DNA from: Aphrocallistes beatrix
Taxonomy: Eukaryota > Porifera > Hexactinellida > Sceptrulophora > Aphrocallistidae
DNA length: 64,000 bases
Assembly: GCA_963281255.1 (NCBI GenBank)
Contig: OY725497.1
Span: forward strand, 248,001 to 312,000
Reading direction: 5' to 3'
The position numbers were made by a program, and so were the translations under genes. The notes under the pieces were generated by a model, which saw only the letters and a program-made list of their open reading frames with translations, did not search any database and was not told where the DNA came from. Below are positions 1 to 8,464 of the stretch, in pieces (positions within the stretch are counted from its first letter, which is position 1; every line of letters starts with the position of its first letter).

Positions 1-1
1 C

Positions 2-3000
2 CAGGATGGATCTGGTAATGAGGCGTTAGGAATCTATCAAGAAACAAACGGATCTATCGTGGCTGTCATACCTGATTCTACAGCTCAATTTGGTTTCTCC
101 ACATCTCCTGGAGGCAGCGTGAGGCTAGCTGGGGACCAAGTGGAGGAGGATTACATTGATCTTGCAATAATAGTGGGTGGAAGTGCGTGGGACATTAGGA
201 AGATGGGAGAACAGACAGACCTCTTCACGAAAGCGTTCGTCCAGGCTGTGGTTATAAAGAGTAGTGAATCTTGTGGACAAACACGAGCTTGCGTGGAATG
301 TAAATGTGTGGGAGGAGAACTTCAGCGATGTGAAGAAAGTACGGTTTGCAACATAACGGGAGAGGTACCAATCCTAGCATACACTTCAGGAAATATAACA
401 GTCAGCATGGACAACCAATTTATCCAGGTAGGAGGATATGGATCAACGGAAGAAGTGGTATACTATGGAATAGATGGAGATTTAGTCAGCACCTTTACAC
501 TTAACACACTACTTAGAAGAGGGACAGTACCTGTTAACATAACCTGGTACTACGTTACAGAAGGAGGACAAATGGTACCCATCGAAGACTCAGCTGTCGC
601 TCAGTATGTAAGTGTACCACAAAACAACCCATACAACCTCGTATTCTCACAAGTGGGAGATGCCATTCAAGGGTCATACCTTGTTGTTGCAGAAAATGCA
701 TACGGACGAGATACTCAGCTCACTAACATCGGCATTCTACCCAAATGGGACAAGACTCTATCAGGCATGGTCACGGGTTCAGAAGCCAGTTTAGGACAAA
801 CACTCATTGGTATATTCGATTCAGAGTTGAGAATTACTGGAACGGTCCGTGAGGGGACAGAACCATGGAGTTTCAGATTGTCCTACAATGGAATGGAACT
901 TGTGCTAGGACAAAACTATTCAGTCGAATATCAGGGCAATCAGCCCATCTATGTCATCAACAACTTCCGATCATCTCAAATTGGAGAATATATGGCCATT
1001 GTTAGTAATCGTTATGGACAAGACACTCATACATTCAACCTCATGGCAGAGACTCTCATTTCATGCGGCAATAACGTCGATGATCCATCCACTACATGTA
1101 GAAACTGTCAATTTGATGAGGTAACAAAGAACAGCACGCTCACTATCTATGCTCACTCCTTCCCTCGAAATCTAAAACTAACCTGGTACAGAGTAGACAA
1201 CATAACTGGACAAAGAGAACAGATTGCAGAGAATACGGCTGTTGAAGGTGCAAATAGTGTTATCGTTACAGTGACCAGTTTATGCGATTACAACTATGAA
1301 GTTGTCGTTGAAGATGAAAACACATACAGATTCGAATGTGAATGTGCACTACCATTGCTGACTTATACCTATGGAAACATCACTATTGACCAAGACAACC
1401 AGATGGTCTTGGTGGGAGGATATGGATCTTCAGAAAGAGAAGTGAACTACGGTTTAGATGGAGACTCAGTTGACACCTTCACCATCTACTCCCGTCTCAC
1501 AAGAGGAACACAACCAGTCAATGTCACATGGTACTACATCACACTTCAAGGAGTGAGAGTTCTCATAGAAGATTCGGATGTTGCAGACTATGTGAGTGCA
1601 CCACAAAACAACCCATACAACCTCGTATTCTCACAAGTGGGAGATGCCATTCAAGGGTCATACCTTGTTGTTGCAGAAAATGCATACGGACGAGATACTC
1701 AGCTCACTAACATCGGCATTCTACCCAAATGGGACAAGACTCTATCAGGCATGGTCACGGGTTCACAAGCCAGTTTAGGACAAACACTCATTGGTATATT
1801 CGGTTCAGAGTTGAGAATTACTGGAACGGTCCGTGAGGGGACAGAACCATGGAGTTTCAGATGGTATTACAACGGTGTGGAAATCGTAGAGGGAGACGAC
1901 TACTCATTCGAATATTCTGGTAATCAGGCTACCATCGTCATAGACAACTTCGAGGACAGTGACATAGGAACATACATGGCCATTGTCAGTAATAGCTACG
2001 GACAAGACACACATACGTTTAACCTCATGGCAGAGACTGTTGTTTCTTGCACGGATAATATCACTGACACATCCACAACTTGTACTAAATGTCTCTTTGA
2101 CGAAGAAACCAAACAAAGCACACTTACAGTTTACGCACATTCCATCTCACAAGATCAGAACCTTACATGGTATCAGGTGAATCGTGAAACTGGGGAACGG
2201 GAGCAATTGCGCGAGAGTGTCGTGGTAGAAGGCGCCAATAGCATCATGGTTTCAGTGATCAGTTGGTGCAACTATTCGTATGAAGTCGTTGTTGAAGGTC
2301 AAAGCACTTACCAATTCCAATGTGTGTGTGCACTACCACAGCTAGACTACACTTCTGGAAATGTTAGCATCACTGAAGACAACCAGATGGTCCTGGTGGG
2401 AGGATATGGAACTTCAGAAAGAGAAGTGAACTACGGTTTAGATGGAGACTTAGTTAACACATTCACCATCTACTCCCAACTCACACGAGGAACACAACCA
2501 GTCAATGTCACATGGTACTACATCACACTTCAAGGAGTGAGAGTTCTCATAGAAGATTCGGATGTTGCAGACTATGTGAGTGTACCACAAAACAACCCAT
2601 ACAACCTCGTATTCTCACAAGTGGGAGATGCCATTCAAGGGTCATACCTTGTTGTTGCAGAAAATGCATACGGACGAGATACTCAGCTCACTAACATCGG
2701 CATTCTACCCAAATGGGATAGGACTCTATCAGGCATGGTCACGGGTTCACAGGCCAGTTTAGGACAAACACTCGTTGGTAGATTCGGATCAGAGTTGAGG
2801 ATTACTGGAATGGTCCGTGAGGGAACAGAACCATGGAGTTTCAGATTGTACTACAATGGATTTGGACTTGTGCTAGGCCAAAACTATTCAGTCGAATATC
2901 AGGACAATCAGCCCATCTATGTCATCAACAACTTCCGATCATCTCAAATTGGAGAATATATGGCCATTGTTAGTAATCGTTATGGACAAGACACTCATAC

Positions 3001-6000
3001 ATTCAACCTCATGGCAGAGACTGTCATTTCATGTGCCAATAACGTCGATGATCCATCCACTACATGTAGAAACTGTCAATTTGATGAGGTAACAAAGAAC
3101 AGCACGCTCACTATCTATGCTCACTCCTTCCCTCGAAATCTAAAACTAACCTGGTACAGAGTAGACAACATAACTGGACAAAGGGAACAGATTGCAGAGA
3201 ATACGGCTGTTGAAGGTGCAAATAGTGTTATCGTTACAGTGACCAGTTTATGCGATTACAACTATGAAGTTGTCGTTGAAGATGAAAACACATACAGATT
3301 CGAATGTGAATGTGCACTACCATTGCTGACTTATACCTATGGAAACATCACTATTGACCAAGACAACCAGATGGTCCTGGTGGGAGGATATGGATCTTCA
3401 GAAAGAGAAGTGAACTACGGTTTAGATGGAGACTCAGTTAACACCTTCACCATATACTCCCAACTCACAAGAGGGACAGAACCAGTCAATGTCACATGGT
3501 ACTACATCACACTTCAAGGAGTGAGAGTTCTCATAGAAGATTCGGATGTTGCTGATTATGTGAGTGTACCACAAAACAACCCATACAACCTCGTATTCTC
3601 ACAAGTGGGAGATGCCATTCAAGGGTCATACCTTGTTGTTGCAGAAAATGCATACGGACGAGATACTCAGCTCACTAACATCGGCATTCTACCCAAATGG
3701 GATAGGACTCTATCAGGCATGGTCACGGGTTCAGAAGCCAGTTTAGGACAAACACTCGTTGGTAGATTCGGATCAGAGTTGAGGATTACTGGAATGGTTC
3801 GTGAGGGAACAGAACCATGGAGTTTCAGATTGTACTACAATGGATTTGGACTTGTGCTAGGACAAAACTATTCAGTCGAATATCAGGACGATCAGCCCAT
3901 CTATGTCATCAACAACTTCAGATCATCTCAAATTGGAGAATATATGGCCATTGTTAGTAATCGTTATGGACAAGACACTCATACATTCAACCTCATGGCA
4001 GAGACTGTCATTTCATGTGCCAATAACGTCGATGGTCCATCCACTACATGTAGAAACTGTCAATTTGATGAAGTGACAAAGAACAGCACGCTCACGATCT
4101 ATGCTCACTCCTTCCCTCGAAATCTAAAGCTAACCTGGTACAGAGTAGACAACATAACTGGACAAAGGGAACAGATTGCAGAGAATACGGCTGTTGAAGG
4201 TGCAAATAGTGTTATCGTTACAGTGACCAGTTTATGCGATTACAACTATGAAGTTGTCGTTGAAGATGAAAACACATACAGATTCGAATGTGAATGTGCA
4301 CTACCATTGCTGACTTATACCTATGGAAACATCACTATTGACCAAGACAACCAGATGGTCCTGGTGGGAGGATATGGATCTTCAGAAAGAGAAGTGAACT
4401 ACGGTTTAGATGGAGACTCAGTTAACACCTTCACCATATACTCCCAACTCACAAGAGGGACAGAACCAGTCAATGTCACATGGTACTACATTACATCTCA
4501 AGGAGTGAGAGTTCTCATAGAAGATTCGGATGTTGCTGACTATGTGAGTGTACCACAAAACAACCCATACAACCTCGTATTCTCACAAGTGGGAGATGCC
4601 ATTCAAGGGTCATACCTTGTGGTTGCAGAAAATGCATACGGACGAGATACTCAGCTCACTAACATCGGCATTCTACCCAAATGGGACAAGACTCTATCAG
4701 GCATGGTCACGGGTTCAGAAGCCAGTTTAGGACAAACACTCGTTGGTAGATTCGGATCAGAGTTGAGGATTACTGGAATGGTTCGTGAGGGAACAGAACC
4801 ATGGAGTTTCAGATTGTACTACAATGGATTTGGACTTGTGCTAGGCCAAAACTATTCAGTCGAATATCAGGACGATCAGCCCATCTATGTCATCAACAAC
4901 TTCAGATCATCTCAAATTGGAGAATATATGGCCATTGTTAGCAATCGTTATGGACAAGACACTCATATATTCAACCTCATGGCAGAGACTGTCATTTCAT
5001 GTGCCAATAACGTCGATGGTCCATCCACTACATGTAGAAACTGTCAATTTGATGAAGTGACAAAGAACAGCACGCTCACGATCTATGCTCACTCCTTCCC
5101 TCGAAATCTAAAGCTAACCTGGTACAGAGTAGACAACATAACTGGACAAAGGGAACAGATTGCAGAGAATACGGCTGTTGAAGGTGCAAATAGTGTTATC
5201 GTTACAGTGACCAGTTTATGCGATTACAACTATGAAGTTGTCGTTGAAGATGAAAACACATACAGATTCGAATGTGAATGTGCACTACCATTGCTGACTT
5301 ATACCTATGGAAACATCACTATTGACCAAGACAACCAGATGGTCCTGGTGGGAGGATATGGATCTTCAGAAAGAGAAGTGAACTACGGTTTAGATGGAGA
5401 CTCAGTTGACACCTTCACCATCTACTCCCGTCTCACAAGAGGGACAGAACCAGTCAATGTCACATGGTACTACATTACATCTCAAGGAGTGAGAGTTCTC
5501 ATAGAAGATTCGGATGTTGCTGACTATGTGAGTGTACCACAAAACAACCCATACAACCTCGTATTCTCACAAGTGGGAGATGCCATTCAAGGGTCATACC
5601 TTGTGGTTGCAGAAAATGCATACGGACGAGATACTCAGCTCACTAACATCGGCATTCTACCCAAATGGGACAAGACTCTATCAGGCATGGTCACGGGTTC
5701 AGAAGCCAGTTTAGGACAAACACTCTTTGGTAGATTCGGTTCCGAGTTGAGGATTACTGGAACGGTCCGTGAGGGGACAGAACCATGGAGTTTCAGATGG
5801 TATTACAACGGTGTGGAAATCGTAGAGGGAGACGACTACTCATTCGAATATTCTGGTAATCAGGCTACCATCGTCATAGATAACTTCGAGGACAGTGACA
5901 TAGGAACATACATGGCCATTGTCAGTAATAGCTACGGACAAGACACACATACGTTTAACCTCATGGCAGAGACTGTTGTTTCATGTACCGGCAATCAAAG

Positions 6001-7429
6001 CGATCCATCTACAACATGTACAAGCTGTCAATCCAACGCTCAAACAAGAAAAAGTGTGCTCAGTGTTTATGCTCATTCTTTTCCACAAAATGTGACTATC
6101 TCCTGGTTCCAAGTAAATAAAGATTCCACGGCCGAGGAACTGATTATTGAGAATCCGATTAAAGTAGGAGTCAATAGCATTGAGCGATCAGTGAGCGATC
6201 TGTGCCTCTATACTTACAAAGCTGTTGTAACCAACCAAAATAATTACACATTCAACTGCCCATGTGTAAACTGCACTATAATGGGTAACGGCGAGACTTC
6301 CAGCCTCTCATGTTGTGGTGATAATCAAACACTTCTAACAGAATCAGATTGTGGCGATGGATTTTATGCTGACGTTCTTCTGTTGATTGATGTGTCTGCC
6401 TCTATGCAAACTGAGCATGCTTTCTTAAGAGAATTCCTGCCACGCTTTGAAAGATCACTACAAGAAAATTGTGTTGGAAACAGTCTCATCAACAAGAATC
6501 AGTATACTGCTGTGGCTTTCGGAAGTCTACAATCAGAAAATAAGGAATTACCATACTTCGTCGGACCTAATCTCAACAGAGGCGATTCTACTCAAAATGT
6601 CTATTTCACGATTGATGTAGATAATCCAATTAATGTAACAAATACGATTGACCAATTACCAACGATCGGAGAACGTGAAGACGGATACGCTGCCACCAGA
6701 TTCGCAGTGCAATACGCTCAATTGAGAGACGATTCAATTAAATTCGCGATCTTAGTCACAGATGAAGGAAGACAATTATTTTATGGTAGCACACAAGAAG
6801 CTCTCGATAATACTTTAATTGATCCTGATAATTTGGGCGACCTAGGAAGATCTCTCTATACACAATTTCTACTCGAAAATAACATCATCCCCATACAAAT
6901 TATAGACATTGCACTTAATGCTGGTACCACACAATGTCTTGGTGTTTCAAGTGCAGAAACCTGTTTCTATCGCAATACAAACTCCAACGTCATCGAAAAT
7001 ATCGAGTTTGCTGAAGTAATCAACACCGCAGATTCACAATTATTACAAAATGTTCATGATGATTATTTGCAACCAGCTCTTAATGCACGTGGTTATGCTT
7101 GGGATCTCAAAGTTATCCGTGAGAACGAAACAGGAAACTGGGATGCAATCACCACCGCATTAACTAATGAAGTGCTTTTACGTGCAAGAGAAGAGCTGAC
7201 ACAGTGTCGGAACTGTCGCTGTTTACCAGGAGGCATGCAATGTCAAATTGTACCGTTAGATCAACAAGCAATTTGCAAGTGTGAGAAGAGTTTCCCGAAT
7301 AACCAACCATACTGCACATGCATAACTGAGGATGAGGCACGGCCCGACATCTGTAGATGTCGTCACATTAATGGATTCAGTGCTGCCGAATGCCAAGAAA
7401 CCGGCATCATCACGCTAGTAAAGACCTAG
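2..7429 (+). CDS. Giant Ig-repeat / VWA extracellular matrix protein, 5' end outside window
   Basis: One open frame runs from the left edge to a TAG stop, giving at least 2475 residues. The first in-frame bases match the middle of the paralogue at 11553-16802, so the true start lies upstream. From the N-terminus it shows the end of a degenerate VWA domain, a small VWC-like Cys cluster (residues about 87-117), six repeat units of 328 residues (about 123-2090), a VWA domain with an intact DVSAS metal-ion (MIDAS) motif (about 2122-2375) and a Cys-rich tail. Each unit holds three Ig-like folds; the first two lack the usual Cys pair and the third has Cys residues. Many Asn-X-Ser/Thr sites suggest a glycosylated secreted protein. 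AATAAA follows at 7753. No close named family is recognised; extracellular adhesion or matrix function is inferred from the domains. Confidence 0.85.
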   Translation, partial: QDGSGNEALGIYQETNGSIVAVIPDSTAQFGFSTSPGGSVRLAGDQVEEDYIDLAIIVGGSAWDIRKMGEQTDLFTKAFVQAVVIKSSESCGQTRACVECKCVGGELQRCEESTVCNITGEVPILAYTSGNITVSMDNQFIQVGGYGSTEEVVYYGIDGDLVSTFTLNTLLRRGTVPVNITWYYVTEGGQMVPIEDSAVAQYVSVPQNNPYNLVFSQVGDAIQGSYLVVAENAYGRDTQLTNIGILPKWDKTLSGMVTGSEASLGQTLIGIFDSELRITGTVREGTEPWSFRLSYNGMELVLGQNYSVEYQGNQPIYVINNFRSSQIGEYMAIVSNRYGQDTHTFNLMAETLISCGNNVDDPSTTCRNCQFDEVTKNSTLTIYAHSFPRNLKLTWYRVDNITGQREQIAENTAVEGANSVIVTVTSLCDYNYEVVVEDENTYRFECECALPLLTYTYGNITIDQDNQMVLVGGYGSSEREVNYGLDGDSVDTFTIYSRLTRGTQPVNVTWYYITLQGVRVLIEDSDVADYVSAPQNNPYNLVFSQVGDAIQGSYLVVAENAYGRDTQLTNIGILPKWDKTLSGMVTGSQASLGQTLIGIFGSELRITGTVREGTEPWSFRWYYNGVEIVEGDDYSFEYSGNQATIVIDNFEDSDIGTYMAIVSNSYGQDTHTFNLMAETVVSCTDNITDTSTTCTKCLFDEETKQSTLTVYAHSISQDQNLTWYQVNRETGEREQLRESVVVEGANSIMVSVISWCNYSYEVVVEGQSTYQFQCVCALPQLDYTSGNVSITEDNQMVLVGGYGTSEREVNYGLDGDLVNTFTIYSQLTRGTQPVNVTWYYITLQGVRVLIEDSDVADYVSVPQNNPYNLVFSQVGDAIQGSYLVVAENAYGRDTQLTNIGILPKWDRTLSGMVTGSQASLGQTLVGRFGSELRITGMVREGTEPWSFRLYYNGFGLVLGQNYSVEYQDNQPIYVINNFRSSQIGEYMAIVSNRYGQDTHTFNLMAETVISCANNVDDPSTTCRNCQFDEVTKNSTLTIYAHSFPRNLKLTWYRVDNITGQREQIAENTAVEGANSVIVTVTSLCDYNYEVVVEDENTYRFECECALPLLTYTYGNITIDQDNQMVLVGGYGSSEREVNYGLDGDSVNTFTIYSQLTRGTEPVNVTWYYITLQGVRVLIEDSDVADYVSVPQNNPYNLVFSQVGDAIQGSYLVVAENAYGRDTQLTNIGILPKWDRTLSGMVTGSEASLGQTLVGRFGSELRITGMVREGTEPWSFRLYYNGFGLVLGQNYSVEYQDDQPIYVINNFRSSQIGEYMAIVSNRYGQDTHTFNLMAETVISCANNVDGPSTTCRNCQFDEVTKNSTLTIYAHSFPRNLKLTWYRVDNITGQREQIAENTAVEGANSVIVTVTSLCDYNYEVVVEDENTYRFECECALPLLTYTYGNITIDQDNQMVLVGGYGSSEREVNYGLDGDSVNTFTIYSQLTRGTEPVNVTWYYITSQGVRVLIEDSDVADYVSVPQNNPYNLVFSQVGDAIQGSYLVVAENAYGRDTQLTNIGILPKWDKTLSGMVTGSEASLGQTLVGRFGSELRITGMVREGTEPWSFRLYYNGFGLVLGQNYSVEYQDDQPIYVINNFRSSQIGEYMAIVSNRYGQDTHIFNLMAETVISCANNVDGPSTTCRNCQFDEVTKNSTLTIYAHSFPRNLKLTWYRVDNITGQREQIAENTAVEGANSVIVTVTSLCDYNYEVVVEDENTYRFECECALPLLTYTYGNITIDQDNQMVLVGGYGSSEREVNYGLDGDSVDTFTIYSRLTRGTEPVNVTWYYITSQGVRVLIEDSDVADYVSVPQNNPYNLVFSQVGDAIQGSYLVVAENAYGRDTQLTNIGILPKWDKTLSGMVTGSEASLGQTLFGRFGSELRITGTVREGTEPWSFRWYYNGVEIVEGDDYSFEYSGNQATIVIDNFEDSDIGTYMAIVSNSYGQDTHTFNLMAETVVSCTGNQSDPSTTCTSCQSNAQTRKSVLSVYAHSFPQNVTISWFQVNKDSTAEELIIENPIKVGVNSIERSVSDLCLYTYKAVVTNQNNYTFNCPCVNCTIMGNGETSSLSCCGDNQTLLTESDCGDGFYADVLLLIDVSASMQTEHAFLREFLPRFERSLQENCVGNSLINKNQYTAVAFGSLQSENKELPYFVGPNLNRGDSTQNVYFTIDVDNPINVTNTIDQLPTIGEREDGYAATRFAVQYAQLRDDSIKFAILVTDEGRQLFYGSTQEALDNTLIDPDNLGDLGRSLYTQFLLENNIIPIQIIDIALNAGTTQCLGVSSAETCFYRNTNSNVIENIEFAEVINTADSQLLQNVHDDYLQPALNARGYAWDLKVIRENETGNWDAITTALTNEVLLRAREELTQCRNCRCLPGGMQCQIVPLDQQAICKCEKSFPNNQPYCTCITEDEARPDICRCRHINGFSAAECQETGIITLVKT
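368..6271 (+). repeat. Six in-frame tandem units of exactly 984 bp
   Basis: Units start at 368, 1352, 2336, 3320, 4304 and 5288, with the same 984-bp (328-codon) period each time. The central segment (for example 612-800 in unit 1) is almost identical in every unit, while the following segment comes in two versions. Units 2 and 6 share one version (contains WYYNGVEIVEGDD) and units 1, 3, 4 and 5 share a related other one (contains VLGQNYSVEYQ). The last third of unit 6 differs most and matches the single unit of the paralogue better. This is a coding repeat, expanded recently and homogenised. Confidence 0.95.
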
Positions 7430-8464
7430 CCCATTCTCCTAAACCTTTATTTTCATTTTCTCGTAGTTAAGATTAGTACATTAGGTACTAATCTTCATTT
7501 ATTTACCCAGTTATGTTTAATATTTACTCATTTGCCTACTAGACTATATACTAGACTAGGTGTGTGATGTCTTTTGACTAGAACAAGTGTGTGTAGCTAT
7601 GATTAGATTCCCAGTTGTTGATCTTTTGATTATTAAACCATTAAACGTGTTAAATTGTTAATATAAATTATATCTAGTATTTTTGTATCGATGGATACAA
7701 AAACTACATTTTATTAAATATGTAACACTACATTGTTTACTGTAGAGGGAGAAATAAATAATTATACAATTATTGCGTTTGTGGTATTGTAGGATCATAA
7801 TTACTTCATGGATTTTAAATATGTGATGGATATAACATTAAACACGTGGTACCATATAATTCAGCTAATTATAATTCTATATAGAAAGAAATAAGGAATA
7901 TTTTACAAATTATGGATGAGATATACTATTTGCATCAAAAGGAATAATCTTTAAATGATGTGACGCATCGAGTAGAGTTTTAAAATGGAAAAACAAGACG
8001 CTGTTATTCCAATTAATTATTAAAACTAGTCCTATATAACGTATAGTGTAGAAATAACTAACAATGCTTCAACGATGCGCAACAGAGATAATGAAATCCA
8101 ACTCTACATTTGATTACTCTATCGTTGTAGAGTTATGTTCAGACAAATTTAATATGAATAGTTGAACGCTGTAGTTAGTTATATATTGAAAGAAAATCTG
8201 ATTCAATTACTATCCTATTTGAACTAATTTATTCTTAACAAAGAGATATTTCAGAAACACAACATTAGGTTAGTTCTATACTATAGTATGGAATGTACGT
8301 ATGTACGTATGAGGGTAATAATGCCGTATATTATGAATTGGTTGGAGAAGGAAGATTTAACATTAAATTGTCTCCATATTTAAACTGTAAGTTGTGAGGT
8401 TATAAGATCAGTGAAGTAGTTAATAATAAAATTGCTAGCAAAAATAATATCTAATAATGTTCAT
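7430..8464. other. Intergenic, two convergent 3' ends
   Basis: AT-rich DNA between the stop of the matrix gene and the stop of TMTC3. It holds an AATAAA at 7753-7758 for the plus-strand gene and a TTTATT (AATAAA on the minus strand) at 8228-8233. An inverted repeat at 8054-8182 is listed separately. No further gene is seen. Confidence 0.6.
8054..8182. repeat. Small imperfect inverted repeat
   Basis: An arm beginning ATAACTAAC at 8054 is matched in reverse by a GTTGAAC...GTTAGTTAT arm ending at 8182. An inner hairpin pairs AACTCTAC with GTAGAGTT between about 8100 and 8133. It resembles a decayed non-autonomous element, but no target-site duplication was identified. Confidence 0.35.

Noticed and set aside
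59..61. GTG as the start codon of the first matrix gene
   Set aside because: The same frame is open to the left edge and its upstream codons match the paralogue, so this is an internal valine codon.
612..5714. Six 60-codon plus-strand frames spaced 984 bp apart, and similar ones at 1528 and 2512
   Set aside because: They are other-frame shadows of the repeated Ig units and simply reflect the repeat's DNA identity.
368..6271. CRISPR-like or non-coding satellite array
   Set aside because: The period is a multiple of three, the frame is open throughout and each unit encodes Ig-like folds. No short repeat/spacer pattern exists.
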